Assembly: GCF_001523745.2 (NCBI RefSeq)
Contig: NZ_CP013386.1
Span: forward strand, 1,550,001 to 1,614,000
Reading direction: 5' to 3'
DNA from: Burkholderia mayonis
Lineage (GTDB): Bacteria > Pseudomonadota > Gammaproteobacteria > Burkholderiales > Burkholderiaceae
DNA: 64,000 nucleotides
This document shows positions 1 through 10,260 of the stretch, one piece after another. Under the pieces are notes generated by a model, which was given only the letters and a program-made list of their open reading frames with translations, did not search any database and had not been told where the DNA came from. Both the position numbers and the translations under genes were made by a program. Each line of letters begins with the position of its first letter. Position 1 is the stretch's first letter.

Positions 1-115
1 GCAGACGTAGCGGAAATAGCCCCTCGGTGCCGTCCACGAGGCTTCGCAGCCATTCGCCGCGCTCCCACAGGCGTTGGAGGCGGACGCGCAGTTCGGCGGC
101 CGTTGTCCAATTCAT
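1..115 (-). CDS. jetD: Wadjet nuclease subunit JetD (N-terminal part only)
   Basis: Only the first 38 codons lie in the window. They read [17 protein letters not shown] and then continue with a Trp- and Arg-rich amphipathic stretch typical of the DUF3322 N-terminus of JetD. The ATG overlaps the jetC stop as ATGA at 112-115, so translation is coupled. In characterised Wadjet systems JetD is the toprim-like (DUF2220) nuclease that cuts circular DNA after the JetABC motor has extruded it. The catalytic domain lies outside the window. The call therefore rests on the N-terminal sequence and on its position as fourth gene after jetA, jetB and jetC. Confidence 0.82.
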   Translation of the reverse strand, partial: MNWTTAAELRVRLQRLWERGEWLRSLVDGTEGLFPLRL

Positions 116-3100
116 TGCTCGAACTCCGCCTTGCGCGCGCGGTACTCCTCGATCGACAGGTTGCGCAGCCTCGACGCGCGTCCGCCCTCGTTCTGAACGA
201 ATCCGACGCTCGAAACGAACGGCTCGATGATGTGAATCTTCTGCAGTGGCGTGACGATCAGCAGTTGCAGGTTCAGCTTCTGAAACAATGTGAGACCATA
301 CTGCGCCGATTCGTCGGAGCCTCGGCCAAACGCTTCGTCGATGACGACGAAGCGGAACGATCGAGAACGCACGGCGCCCCATTCGAGGCCGAACTGATAG
401 GCGAGGCTCGCGGCAAGGATCGTATAGGCGAGCTTTTCCTTCTGGCCACCCGATTTACCGCCGGAGTCCGAGTAGTGCTCGTATTCGCTGTCGTCTTCGC
501 GCCAACGCTCGCTGGCGGCGAACAGAAACCAGTTGCGCACGTCGGTCACTTTGGCGCGCCATCGCCGGTCCTGCTCGGTCAACCCTTCGCGGCCGCGGAA
601 GCGGTCAATGATCCGTTTGACTTGCAGGAACTTGGCTTCCGAGTATTGGCTATCGTCCGAGCCGGTGAGTTCGCCCTCGGTGCAAGCGCGCAGGTCGCCC
701 TGGAATTCGCGGATCTCGGCGTCGGGGCTGGGCTGACTCTCGAGGACGATGTATCGGCCCGCGTTGTAGTCGATTTGTCGCAACGATTCGTTGATGCGCT
801 CGATGCGTGCCTTGATCGTCTCCCGTTCGCGCGCGAGCTGGGCGTGGAAGTTGGCGATCTCGTTGATCGTATTGACGTTGAGCAGCTCTTTGAAACGCGC
901 CTCGAAGCGCGGCAGATCGTCCGCTTGCAGCCGCGCGAGCATGTCACGGTACTCTGAGCTCGCGTCGAGGCTCGCATCGAAGTCGGCAGTTTCGAGCTTG
1001 TAGGCATCCTTGAAGGCCGCCATGGCCTTGACGATTCGTTCGGCAAGGCGGCCGAGCGACTTCGTTTCGTTGTCGATGCGGGTTGTCAATGCCTCGCGCA
1101 CGTCCCGCTCGCGGTTGTCGCACGACTCGACGGAAAGCTGGTGTTCGCCGAGAATCTCCGCTCGCAAGGCCTCGATTCGCCCTGCAAGTTCGGCATTGAC
1201 TTGCTCAACGAGCGCGTGCGTCTCGCTGAGCAACGCTTGGGCTGCCTCCCGCTTGGCCAGTATGCCGCCCAGTTCCGAGTCGGTTTCCGAGATCGCCGCT
1301 TCACTTCCCTTCAACGCCAATTGCGCCGAGTCCAATTGAGCCGTTAGCTCCGCGAGGGCGTCGCTTGCCGATTCGAGGCGCGCTTTTTCGTCTGCAAGGC
1401 GCGCGATTGCAGCGGCGCAACTCGGCCAATCGATTTCTCGAAACTCGACGAACTCGCCGGCACGCGCGAGTGCTTCGAGTTGCTCTCGCACCTTGGCGTG
1501 CTCGCTTTGGGCCTCTCCCAGTCGTTGCCCGATCTCGCCGAGCCGAACCTCGAGCGCTCGCCGTTGTGCTTCGAGAGCCGCAATTTTGGCCGTGTTGCTC
1601 CAACCGAGTACGTAGCGGCTGCGATCGTCAAGCGCGTGGCGATCGTCTTTTTCGTGGCGTTCCCCCGGCGCTTTCGCTTGGCCAGCATGCGTGATCGCGC
1701 GCGTCTCGCGCCGGAACTGCTCCTGCGTATCGCAGCATGCATAGTCGAAACGGCGGCCGATTTCGCGCTCGAGCCAGCTGTAGAACAGCGAATCGGGCTT
1801 GATCGCGAGCTTGTGCGCGAGCGAGTCGCGGTGTAACTCCATGGCCTCGACTACGCGCGCGGCGCGTTCGGCGCGCACGCGAAAGTAGACGAGCCGCCCC
1901 CGGAGATGAGTGTGATCGACCCACGCCGCGACGTTCGCATAATGTTCGTCGGGCACGAGCAGCGACAGGCCGAAGTTGCGTAGTACGCGCTCGGCGGCGC
2001 CCTCCCAATCGCGCGCGTCCTTACGCACCTGAATGAGTTCGCCCGCGAACGGCAGGGCATCTTCCTCCAGACCGAGCGCCGAGCATAGGCTCGATCGCAT
2101 CGCGACTTGTTCCTTCGGGATGTTGTTGCGTCGGGCTTTCAGGCTCGCTATTTCGTCCTCTAGCAGATCACGCCGCGCTTTCCCTTCGCGGAATGCCACG
2201 CTCCATTCGGTAATCGCATTTTGCTTTTGCGCTTCGTCGTCGACGAGCGAGCCGCGCTGCTCGGCCAGACGCTGGCGCTGGGAAACGAATGCAGCCTCAT
2301 CCGTGGCCTCGGTTTCGCCGAGCAACGTAACGATGGCGGCATAGCGTTGCGCGCGTTCGCGGCGCCGCGCACTTTCTCGCTCCTGCTCGCGCATTTCGAC
2401 ATTGAGCTGTGCGATACGATCGCCTCCTTGTTCGGCCACGGCGCGGCGCAAATCGTCCACGCGCTGACGCGTCTGGTCTCGCGCTTCTTCGTGCCGGGCC
2501 TTTCGCGAGGTCGCCCGCGCATGATCCTCATCGAGCAATTGAAGGCGGCGCTCGATGAGGCCGAGCTTGAGTCCAGCGAAGTAGGGCTTCAATGCTTCAC
2601 GGCACGCTCGCCAGCCGTCGAGAGCATGTCCTTGCTCGCTGTGGCGGTCACAGTCGTCTACGAGCGGTGTCAGCAGTTCCACTTGGCGTTTGGCTTTCAG
2701 TACCGCCTCGTGCGCGCGATTCAGATCGTCGAAGTGAGTGATCAATGCGTCGACGCGCGGTGCGATCTCGAACGGCTCGAGCATGTGGCTGCGTACGAAG
2801 TCGGTGAGATTGCCCACCGATTTCATCGATACCGTTTGATGAAAGAGCTCGAGCGCCTGCTCGCTTTCGATCCCGAAGCGCCGCCGGAACCAGGCACTGT
2901 ATTTCGGAAACGTGTCCTCGATTTCGGCACCCAATCCTCGCAGCTTTTTGCGCAGTTGTGCGATGTCGGTGCCGAAGCGCGAGAAGTCGGCTGCGATCGA
3001 GAGATTGCGCTCGGCACAGACGAAGAATCGCGCGGGTTGAGCCTGCGCGTCTTTCATCCAGAACACCTGTGCGAGTGTGACCGTGGCATCGTATCCGGCG

Positions 3101-3483
3101 TTACGAAATACCCCCAAGATCACCGAATAGTTGTTGTGATCTCGCAGACTCACGGGCTTGGCGGTCCCAGTGACCTCGTTGCGCTCCGACTTGTAGTAGC
3201 CGAGCACATACGAGCGCAGCGTGCGTTCCTTGCTGTCCGCGCCCGCCGCCTTGTTGTAGGCGATGCGCTGCGCGGGCACGAGGAGCGTGGTGACGGCGTC
3301 GACGAGCGTCGACTTGCCGGAACCGATGTCTCCTGTCAGCAGGCCGTTGCGGCCATCGGCCCGCAGCACCCAGACCCGCTCGTCGAAAGTTCCCCAGTTG
3401 AAAACTTCGAGCCGCTCGAGGCGAAAGCCCGTCAGGATGTCGTCGGCGGCAAAATCGAAGCTGAGCGCGCGCGGTTCATTCAT
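112..3483 (-). CDS. jetC: Wadjet SMC-like ATPase JetC
   Basis: A 1123-residue SMC/MukB-like protein. It has a Walker A loop GDIGSGKST near residues 51-59 and a very long charged helical middle (about residues 290-950) expected to form a coiled-coil arm. Near the C-terminus are an ABC signature region [14 protein letters not shown] (about residue 1005) and a Walker [11 protein letters not shown] (about residue 1046). In Wadjet, JetC with JetA and JetB forms a loop-extruding motor that recognises small circular DNA for cutting by JetD, a plasmid-defence function. I chose the ATG at 3483 because it overlaps the jetB end by a few bases and begins directly before the conserved region. A longer in-frame start at 3576 would lie inside jetB. 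Base composition is less GC-biased than in the flanking housekeeping genes. Confidence 0.93.
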   Translation of the reverse strand: MNEPRALSFDFAADDILTGFRLERLEVFNWGTFDERVWVLRADGRNGLLTGDIGSGKSTLVDAVTTLLVPAQRIAYNKAAGADSKERTLRSYVLGYYKSERNEVTGTAKPVSLRDHNNYSVILGVFRNAGYDATVTLAQVFWMKDAQAQPARFFVCAERNLSIAADFSRFGTDIAQLRKKLRGLGAEIEDTFPKYSAWFRRRFGIESEQALELFHQTVSMKSVGNLTDFVRSHMLEPFEIAPRVDALITHFDDLNRAHEAVLKAKRQVELLTPLVDDCDRHSEQGHALDGWRACREALKPYFAGLKLGLIERRLQLLDEDHARATSRKARHEEARDQTRQRVDDLRRAVAEQGGDRIAQLNVEMREQERESARRRERAQRYAAIVTLLGETEATDEAAFVSQRQRLAEQRGSLVDDEAQKQNAITEWSVAFREGKARRDLLEDEIASLKARRNNIPKEQVAMRSSLCSALGLEEDALPFAGELIQVRKDARDWEGAAERVLRNFGLSLLVPDEHYANVAAWVDHTHLRGRLVYFRVRAERAARVVEAMELHRDSLAHKLAIKPDSLFYSWLEREIGRRFDYACCDTQEQFRRETRAITHAGQAKAPGERHEKDDRHALDDRSRYVLGWSNTAKIAALEAQRRALEVRLGEIGQRLGEAQSEHAKVREQLEALARAGEFVEFREIDWPSCAAAIARLADEKARLESASDALAELTAQLDSAQLALKGSEAAISETDSELGGILAKREAAQALLSETHALVEQVNAELAGRIEALRAEILGEHQLSVESCDNRERDVREALTTRIDNETKSLGRLAERIVKAMAAFKDAYKLETADFDASLDASSEYRDMLARLQADDLPRFEARFKELLNVNTINEIANFHAQLARERETIKARIERINESLRQIDYNAGRYIVLESQPSPDAEIREFQGDLRACTEGELTGSDDSQYSEAKFLQVKRIIDRFRGREGLTEQDRRWRAKVTDVRNWFLFAASERWREDDSEYEHYSDSGGKSGGQKEKLAYTILAASLAYQFGLEWGAVRSRSFRFVVIDEAFGRGSDESAQYGLTLFQKLNLQLLIVTPLQKIHIIEPFVSSVGFVQNEGGRASRLRNLSIEEYRARKAEFEQ

Positions 3484-4129
3484 CGCGACTCTCCCGTTGG
3501 TCCGAAACCGTCGAATCTTGAAGGTGCGCCCGATAGCCCGCGAGCCGCGCGTCGAAATCGAGCAGCCATTGCGCATCGACGAATGCTTTGAGAATACGCC
3601 GTACCTCGAATGTCGGTGGCCCGCTCGTGGCCTTCATCCGGCGCAGGAAGCCCAGTTCGACGATCTTGTTCACGTGTGTATCGATCTGATCGACCAGGCG
3701 TGCCTCGTTAGTACTCGCGGGAAGGAATACGCGTGCGAGTTCGACGATGTCCTCGCGTGCAAGAACGAGCCGTGTGTCGCCGCCGCCGGCATCCCATTCC
3801 GCCAGTTTCTTTCGAAGCAGTGCGAGCAACAGGCTCACGGGGAACGAGAGTGGGCGCCGGACAACGAGCCGGGGTAGCTTGGTCTGGTCGACGCCGGCTT
3901 CGGCGTCGTGCTCGGCGCGGCTTTTTACGAAGGCGTAGCCTTCCGCCTCGTCCACGACCAGTTCGAGGCCGAGCACGGCGACGTAGTCGCGCACGTGTGT
4001 CTGCAATTCGAGCAGCGCGGCCCAGAGGCGCTCGTTTCCATCGCGATAAACCACGCCCTTGAGCAACGCGATGGCAACCGCCGGCAAATCACCTCGACCA
4101 AGCGACGAGGCTTGCTGTTCTTCCGTCAT
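3476..4129 (-). CDS. jetB: Wadjet kleisin-associated subunit JetB (DUF4194)
   Basis: A 217-residue protein matching the DUF4194 (JetB) pattern. The N-terminus is [20 protein letters not shown], followed by a Lys/Arg-rich winged-helix-like region with [20 protein letters not shown]. The C-terminal segment has [13 protein letters not shown]. JetB is the MukE-like accessory subunit of the Wadjet condensin complex, bridging the kleisin JetA and the ATPase JetC. Its ATG lies 2 bases after the jetA stop (TAG-AG-ATG) and its end overlaps the jetC start, so the genes form one tight operon. The open frame continues upstream to 4363, but that part lies within jetA and has no family resemblance. Confidence 0.9.
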   Translation of the reverse strand: MTEEQQASSLGRGDLPAVAIALLKGVVYRDGNERLWAALLELQTHVRDYVAVLGLELVVDEAEGYAFVKSRAEHDAEAGVDQTKLPRLVVRRPLSFPVSLLLALLRKKLAEWDAGGGDTRLVLAREDIVELARVFLPASTNEARLVDQIDTHVNKIVELGFLRRMKATSGPPTFEVRRILKAFVDAQWLLDFDARLAGYRAHLQDSTVSDQRESRDE

Positions 4130-4131
4130 CT

Positions 4132-5592
4132 CTACCTTGTGAAAATCACGCGCGGCATGGTCGCACGCTTGACGATTACTGTTCCGTTGGCGTCGTTCGC
4201 CTGCCATTCGATGGTATCGGAGATGGTTTCGTCGACAGTCGCCCGAAATGATCCCGCTTCGGCGCCCAGTTGCATATAGGCGACGAGCTCGGCGAGCCCA
4301 TGCGCGAGCGGCTGTGACGCGGCCAATTCGGCAAGCGTCACTTGCGGCCGATCTTGGAGGCATCGGCGGATGTGGCCTGCGAGGCGCGCGCGATCGACGA
4401 CGATCTGCGTGTAGAGTGCAGAGGGATCGAGGTCCGTCTCGCCGGTCTCGAGTGCGACGTTGGTGATGAGAGGGCGCAGCGCCGGCACGTAAAGCGGGCG
4501 CTCCATTGGCAGCTCGATATCAGCGGATGCGGTCTCGATCTCCGTGACGGCGCCTGGCGGAGGCGCTTCGCGCAGCGCAAGCGCTTTCGTTTCGATACCA
4601 CGCAGAATGTCCATGATGCGGCGGTTTTCTAGCCACGCTCGATCGTCGAGGAAGCGTCGAAGCTGCTGCGAGAGCTGCGCAACGGTGCGTTGTGTATGTT
4701 CGCCCGCTTCCAGCCAGTCATAGTGAACGCGCCGCATGCGCGCGTCGGGCCGCATTTCCATGATCGCGGGCAACTCGAGCACGCGCTCGAGCCGTTCCGA
4801 GAGTTCCTCTTGACGGCGGCTCGACATCAGGAAGTCCCAAAACGCCCGGAAGCTGCTGCCCTGATCCGAATCGGCGATCGCGTCGCGCTCGCCCATGATT
4901 TCCTCGATGAGCGCGCCCTTCGATCCTTCCCAGAGCGCGATTCGCTCGCGTACATGCCGGTCCAGCAGCCGAAAATTTTGTTCGACTTCGCGGAAGTCCG
5001 TGAGCAGTTCGCGCGCCATCTGCATGAATTGCTGAAAGCGATCCTTGAGCGCGGCATCGTCGAGCAGCCGGACGTCACCCGCCTCCACACGAGCGATTTC
5101 TTCGTCGATCTGGCCGCGCCGCGCGTGGAGCTCGGCAAGACGCTTTTCCGGATCCGCCTCGCTGCCTTCGCCCATCTGCCGCAGCAGCTCGAAAAGTGTC
5201 AGGAGCCGCGATTCCGTGCCGACAAAGCTGCGTTCCGTCAGCGTGCCGAGCCACGCGATCGCTTTCTCCGCAGCGGGGGTCAGGTCGAACTGCGGTTCAT
5301 CGGAACCTGGGCGATAGAACTTGCGCAACCATCCCTTTTCGGGGCCAGCCCAGTCGTTCAGATATTCGAGCGCGGGCTTCGGGAAAGCGCCTTCGCCGAG
5401 CAGTTCGCGCAACCCATAAAGCTCGTCCTCGAGTGCTTCGGCAAGAACAGGAGCCGCCACGACGCGTACGTTTGGTGCGACGAACACTCGATGCAGGAAA
5501 CTGACCGCGAGCGGCGCATGATCGGAGCGTAACAGGCGCCAGGCGGGGTGCCGCGTGCGCAGCGCATCGAGGGTAGGGTAGTCGAGGGGCAT
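4132..5592 (-). CDS. jetA: Wadjet kleisin JetA (DUF3375)
   Basis: A 486-residue DUF3375 protein. The N-terminus MPLDYPTLDALRTRHPAWRL with RSDHAPLAVSFLHRVF is characteristic, and the middle is long and helical (residues about 150-330, many Glu/Arg/Leu). The C-terminal part contains ALRPLITNVALETGETDLD. JetA is the MukF-like kleisin subunit of the Wadjet condensin. It is the promoter-proximal gene of jetABCD, which reads leftward. No strong Shine-Dalgarno sequence precedes this ATG. A perfect 8-bp palindrome lies 13 bp upstream (see that entry). The gene edge is close to an IS remnant and a truncated transporter, so the operon appears to have been inserted here. Confidence 0.92.
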   Translation of the reverse strand: MPLDYPTLDALRTRHPAWRLLRSDHAPLAVSFLHRVFVAPNVRVVAAPVLAEALEDELYGLRELLGEGAFPKPALEYLNDWAGPEKGWLRKFYRPGSDEPQFDLTPAAEKAIAWLGTLTERSFVGTESRLLTLFELLRQMGEGSEADPEKRLAELHARRGQIDEEIARVEAGDVRLLDDAALKDRFQQFMQMARELLTDFREVEQNFRLLDRHVRERIALWEGSKGALIEEIMGERDAIADSDQGSSFRAFWDFLMSSRRQEELSERLERVLELPAIMEMRPDARMRRVHYDWLEAGEHTQRTVAQLSQQLRRFLDDRAWLENRRIMDILRGIETKALALREAPPPGAVTEIETASADIELPMERPLYVPALRPLITNVALETGETDLDPSALYTQIVVDRARLAGHIRRCLQDRPQVTLAELAASQPLAHGLAELVAYMQLGAEAGSFRATVDETISDTIEWQANDANGTVIVKRATMPRVIFTR

Positions 5593-5604
5593 CGGTACAA
5601 GATG

Positions 5605-5621
5605 ATGGGTGCGGCACCCAT
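5605..5621. promoter_or_regulatory. Palindrome upstream of jetA
   Basis: ATGGGTGC-G-GCACCCAT, a perfect 8-bp inverted repeat with a single central base, ends 13 bp upstream of the jetA ATG. At this distance it could be an operator or a leader hairpin occluding the ribosome site. No helix-turn-helix gene is seen adjacent, so the partner is unknown. Confidence 0.35.
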
Positions 5622-5687
5622 GGGAAGATCGCCGACTGTGGCTCGAAAAGCCATTATCCTACCAGGGCTTCCGCATGAAGACGTGCG

Positions 5688-5903
5688 TCAGGCAAGGCCG
5701 AGGATGGCGTCGCGCATGACGGTGTCCCAAGCCGCGAGGTTACGGATGTTCTTCAAGCTGAGCTTTTTCGGCTGGCGGTTCTGAGCCAGCCGGGCAAGAT
5801 TGAGCGTGATCTTGCGTAGGCTGGCCATGTTACGGGCGGCCAGCAGCTCCAGAATCGCCGTAATTTCGTTGCTCTTATCGGCTGTACTCACCTGCCTCAA
5901 GGC
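5688..5903 (-). pseudogene. Collapsed ISAs1-family transposase remnant
   Basis: The minus-strand frame contains TADKSNEITAI, a hallmark of the N-terminal half of ISAs1 (H-repeat type) transposases. It then runs into ARNMASLRKITLNLARL and a Lys-rich tail, which match the extreme C-terminus of the same family. The roughly 200 residues normally between them, including the DDE core, are missing. The internal deletion falls near 5830-5845 and left the frame open. This dead transposase lies between the Wadjet operon and the truncated MFS gene, consistent with an IS-mediated event at the island edge. Confidence 0.7.
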
Positions 5904-6124
5904 TGAGGCCGTTGTTCGAGCACCAGGCCGATATTGGCCGCATGGGAGCCTTGCTCGGCGGAGAGCGCGTCGAGGAGCGGCTGCGCGTAATAGACGTTGG
6001 CGACGCTCAGGCCGCCCGCGCAAGCGAACAGCGCGACTGCGCCGCGCGGCAGCGTCGCAGACGCCGCCGGGGAATCGATCGTGCGAATCGAAGAGGCGGC
6101 AGGCGCCGCTCGGGGAGCTTGCAT
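5897..6124 (-). pseudogene. MFS transporter, 5' fragment only
   Basis: The first roughly 68 codons of a major-facilitator transporter are intact: an Ala-rich start, then GAVALFACAGGLSVANVYYA and QPLLDALS, the typical first transmembrane segment and following loop. Similarity ends near 5905-5923, the frame runs into IS-derived sequence, and it stops at 5897. Normal MFS proteins are near 390-400 residues, so about 80 percent of the gene has been lost. Its promoter region (6125-6200) is still present, which marks this as the ancestral chromosome into which the IS/Wadjet segment came. Confidence 0.72.
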
Positions 6125-6516
6125 GCAGGCGTTCCGTTTTTATGGTTGCAAAATGAAACTATTTAGTAGAGTAAATCTGATGGTTTTAAAATGCAACTAG
6201 ATGATGCAAGATGTTGGTGCAAGGCTCGATGCGGAGGCGGGATCGTGAACGCGGCGAACGGCGCGTCAGCAGGAAAGCGGGTTCGAAGCCGTGAGTCTTC
6301 CAAGTCGTCCCGTGCGTATCGCACGCCGCGCGACCCGCAACCCCGCGCACCCCGCGCACCCCGCGCACCCCGCGCACCCCGCGTGCCGCCGAATGCCGCC
6401 GAATGCCGCCGCGCGACGGCGAGCGTGGGCGGGCCGATCCGGTCTATGCTACGGAGCCGATGTCGGCCGTAGCCGGCCGTCCCGCGAACGATCAACGAAC
6501 CCGTCAAGGAGAAGCC
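6125..6516. other. Intergenic region with operator-like inverted repeat and GC-rich tandem repeats
   Basis: No convincing gene. Directly upstream of the truncated MFS gene is an AT-rich stretch with a nested inverted repeat, GTTGCA (6145-6150) and GAAAC (6155-6159) mirrored by GTTTT (6183-6187) and TGCAAC (6192-6197). This is probably the old MFS promoter/operator. Further right come a 9-bp and a 10-bp tandem repeat. A short plus-strand frame opening at 6191 has no family resemblance. Confidence 0.5.
6341..6410. repeat. Tandem repeats: 9-bp CCCCGCGCA array followed by 10-bp GAATGCCGCC
   Basis: Four perfect copies of CCCCGCGCA (6341-6376) and one imperfect copy (6377-6385) are followed by two copies of GAATGCCGCC (6391-6410). 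Short GC-rich arrays of this type vary in copy number among Burkholderia strains. No coding role is evident. Confidence 0.8.
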
Positions 6517-7023
6517 ATGGCACTGTCGATGTACGACGTCTCGATTCCCGCGCTGATTCGCGGCTTGAACAACCTATCGGCCGTGCTCGACAAGGGCGAT
6601 GCGCACGCGCGCTCGCAGGGCATCGATCCGGCCGAACTGGTTCGTGCGCGGCTTCGCGACGACATGTACTCGCTCGATGCGCAGGTCCAGCGGGCGAGCG
6701 ATACCGCGAAGGGATGCGGCGCGCGGCTCGCGGGCATTGCGGTGCCGTCGTTCGCCGATACGGAAACGACGTTTGCCGAACTGCGCGCGCGCGTGGGCAA
6801 AACGATCGATTTCCTGAAGACGATCCAGCCGGTGCAGCTCGACGGCAGCGAAACGCGCACGATCGAGCTGCCGCTGCGGGACGGCGTGATGACGTTCGAC
6901 GGCAAATCGTACCTGCTCGGTTTCGCGCTGCCGAATTTCTATTTTCATACGACGACCGCGTACGACATCCTGCGCTACAAGGGCGTGCCGCTCGGCAAGA
7001 TGGATTATCTCGGCGGGCGCTGA
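6517..7023 (+). CDS. DUF1993 family protein
   Basis: A 168-residue protein starting MALSMYDVSIPALIRGLNNL, characteristic of DUF1993, an all-helical DinB-like family. Supporting stretches are PAELVRARLRDDMYSLDAQV and a C-terminal region with NFYFHTTTAYDILRYKGVPL. The molecular function of the family is not established, and some members are annotated as helix-turn-helix-associated. The ATG at 6517 has a good Shine-Dalgarno AAGGAG 5 bases upstream. A longer in-frame start at 6403 lacks one. The gene appears single, with no operon partner in either direction. Confidence 0.85.
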   Translation: MALSMYDVSIPALIRGLNNLSAVLDKGDAHARSQGIDPAELVRARLRDDMYSLDAQVQRASDTAKGCGARLAGIAVPSFADTETTFAELRARVGKTIDFLKTIQPVQLDGSETRTIELPLRDGVMTFDGKSYLLGFALPNFYFHTTTAYDILRYKGVPLGKMDYLGGR

Positions 7024-7609
7024 CGCGCGGCCGGCGCGCAGACGCTGTCGTCGGCGGCGTCTGTGGGCGGTGATTCTGGGGCGATTCGGTGACCCGGTGA
7101 CTCACTGACCGGGAATGAGGGTGATGCCGGAACAGGGAAAAACTTGCTGGGGCAGAGTCCGGAAGGCGCTAGTGTAGGGTTTCGCTCTCGATGGAACTTA
7201 AAATCGCTATGAAAACCTTGTGCGCATTGGGCTTCGTACGTTTCAAATAGCGTAAAACACTATACCAGGGCTATGTTCGTCGACGATGAGGCGACGGGCA
7301 TGTCGTCGGCGTATCTGGCCCGAAAGATGGGGTTGACCGAGCCGGTCGCGAAGCGCGTATGTATGGCGAAGCGTCGGCTGTCGGATTGCGGCGCACGAAA
7401 CGAGCCGGGGCACCGGCGAGGCGCAAGAAGCAGGTAGCGGAAGGCAAGGACGAGCGATGGCGACCGCTAGTCTAGTCTTCGCAAGCCGAACGAAGCCGAA
7501 CGAGCGAAAAATCGTCATTGACAGCCGCCCGTCGTCGGCCATACCGCGAGCGGCCGGTGTCTCGCCGCCCGAATCCGCTTTTGCCGCGGGTTCCGTTGCG
7601 CCTGAAACC
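7024..7609. other. Intergenic region, possible transposase crumb
   Basis: No intact gene. Around 7273-7436 the plus strand reads MFVDDEATGMSSAYLARKMG and then LTEPVAKRV before a stop. This weakly resembles the helix-turn-helix portion of IS1595-like transposases, but the match is too short to name. Composition in 7140-7270 is more AT-rich than the surroundings, again suggesting old foreign DNA. Confidence 0.3.
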
Positions 7610-7762
7610 TTAGAACCTCACTCCGGTCGCACACCCGCCCGCAAACCCGCCATTGCCGCCGACGCCTCCGCACATCGCGCCGCAGCCCGACGACAGTCCG
7701 GCGGCGACGAGCGAAGCGGCAAAAACGAGGGCGCGAACACGGCGCCGAGCGGCGATCGACAT
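7610..7762 (-). CDS. Small glycine/cysteine-rich lipoprotein candidate
   Basis: A 50-residue product with Arg-rich N-terminus [14 protein letters not shown], a hydrophobic core, and a lipobox-like LSSGC. A short tail follows, GAMCGGVGGNGGFAGGCATG, with three further cysteine or cysteine-flanked glycine clusters. This is the layout of a minimal lipoprotein, with lipidation at the lipobox Cys and almost no mature domain. The Shine-Dalgarno is weak (CAGGG far upstream). Several Burkholderia genomes carry such short lipoproteins of unknown role. It could also be a chance frame in GC-rich DNA. Confidence 0.45.
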   Translation of the reverse strand: MSIAARRRVRALVFAASLVAAGLSSGCGAMCGGVGGNGGFAGGCATGVRF

Positions 7763-7937
7763 TGCTTCGTTGCCCTGAGCGAGCGCGGAGCGGCAAGCGC
7801 CGCGCGGTTGGAGAGGCCGCAGCAAGAATAGCGCCTTTCCCCGCGTCCGGGTCCGGATATCGAGCATTTGCTCGGACGGGCTGGACCTCGGCGCGCCGCC
7901 TGCTAAAATCCGCATGCCGCATTGTTATGAAACCCCG

Positions 7938-8926
<989 letters not shown>

Positions 8927-8982
8927 ACCGAGCGGCGCGGGGCGCCTCTAAATACGTCTGATCGATTCTTCCCAGCGAATTC

Positions 8983-9924
8983 ATGATTTCCACGTCCCGC
9001 ACGCCGCGCACCATCCGTCTCCTCGCTCCCTCCGGTTATCCGCACGACCCCGCCGCCATCGACCGTGCGCTCGAACGTCTGAGCGTCGGGCAGCATCGCA
9101 TCGAGAATCTCGATGCAACGCAGCGTCGCTATCAGCGCTTCGCCGGCACCGACGGCGAGCGCGCGGGCGATCTGAACCGGCTCGCCGACCCGTCGCTGCC
9201 GCTGCCCGACATCGGCCTCGCGGTGCGCGGCGGCTACGGTGCCGCGCGGATCCTGCACGGGCTCGATTACCGCGGGCTTGAAAGCCGGCTGCGCGACAGG
9301 CCGATCGCGCTCGTCGGCCACAGCGACTTCACTGCCATCCAGCTCGCGCTCTACGCGAAGGCGCGCGTGAAGACGTTCGGCGGGCCGATGCTGTCCGCCG
9401 ATTTCGGTGCGGAGGCGCCGAGCGAGTTCACGCTCGCGCATTTCTGGCAGACGCTCACGCAGCCGTCGACGACGATCGTCTCCGACGTGCCGCAGACGCA
9501 AGTCGTCAACGCGTCGGGCACGCTGTGGGGCGGCAATCTGGCGATCGTCTCGTCGCTTGTCGGCACGCCGTACATGCCGCAGATCGAAGGCGGGATCCTG
9601 TTCGTCGAGGACGTCAACGAGCAGCCGTTTCGGATCGAGCGGATGATCTACCAGCTTCATCTCGCGGGCATCCTCGCGCGCCAGCAGGCGCTCGTGCTCG
9701 GCCAGTTCACGGGCGCGCGCCCGTTCGAGTACGACAACGGCTACGACATGCAGACGATGATCGATCAGGTGCGCGGCGTGATCGGCATTCCGGTCGTCAC
9801 GGGGCTGCAGTTCGGCCACGTGCCCGATCTGTTGACGCTGCCGTTCGGCGCGCGCGCGGAGCTTGTCGCGAACGAGCACGGCTTCAGACTCACGATGTCT
9901 GACTATCCGTGCCTCGCGGCGTGA
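8983..9924 (+). CDS. ldcA: Murein LD-carboxypeptidase (peptidase S66)
   Basis: LdcA removes the terminal D-Ala from cytoplasmic murein tetrapeptides during peptidoglycan recycling. The 313-residue protein carries the S66 family triad in context: Ser114 in VGHSDFTAI, Glu209 in FVEDVNEQPFRIER, and His279 in LQFGHVPD. The nucleophile-elbow strand RGGYGAARIL at about residues 82-91 is also present. Length matches the family (about 300). It is followed within 35 bp by a strong intrinsic terminator, so it is probably the last gene of its transcript. Confidence 0.93.
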   Translation: MISTSRTPRTIRLLAPSGYPHDPAAIDRALERLSVGQHRIENLDATQRRYQRFAGTDGERAGDLNRLADPSLPLPDIGLAVRGGYGAARILHGLDYRGLESRLRDRPIALVGHSDFTAIQLALYAKARVKTFGGPMLSADFGAEAPSEFTLAHFWQTLTQPSTTIVSDVPQTQVVNASGTLWGGNLAIVSSLVGTPYMPQIEGGILFVEDVNEQPFRIERMIYQLHLAGILARQQALVLGQFTGARPFEYDNGYDMQTMIDQVRGVIGIPVVTGLQFGHVPDLLTLPFGARAELVANEHGFRLTMSDYPCLAA

Positions 9925-9956
9925 ACGTCGCGTCGTGCGCATGCGGATGCGGAACG

Positions 9957-9982
9957 AAAAGGCGCCTTCGGGCGCCTTTTTT
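9957..9982 (+). terminator. Intrinsic terminator after ldcA
   Basis: GGCGCC-TTCG-GGCGCC stem with a UUCG tetraloop, preceded by AAAA and followed by six T. Confidence 0.9.
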
Positions 9983-10260
9983 CATGTGCGCCCAGCATGG
10001 GCGCACTTATATGGACGAAAGTCCCGCCGCGAGCTGACCACAGCGAGCGAAGTGAGGCGCAACTGCGGAAGGGTGCCCGCCGGGTGGCCGCGAACAGTCG
10101 GCGATGGTGGCGCAACAGCCGCCTGCTGATGAACCGCGTCATGCCGATCGCCTACTTCGACCGCCTGCGGGCTATATGGTGTGGCGTGCGGGCTGGCGCA
10201 ACATCGGCCTCAATCTCGGCGGCGTCAGGTATCACGGCGCCGAAGTGATTCCGGTACGGG

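Noticed and set aside
2221..3591. A 456-codon open frame opposite jetC
   Set aside because: It has no family features and lies across the jetC coding region. Long antisense frames are common at this base composition.
7273..7436. A short helix-turn-helix-like frame resembling IS1595 transposases
   Set aside because: Similarity is limited to about 25 residues and cannot be separated from chance without a database search, so it is only mentioned in the intergenic entry.
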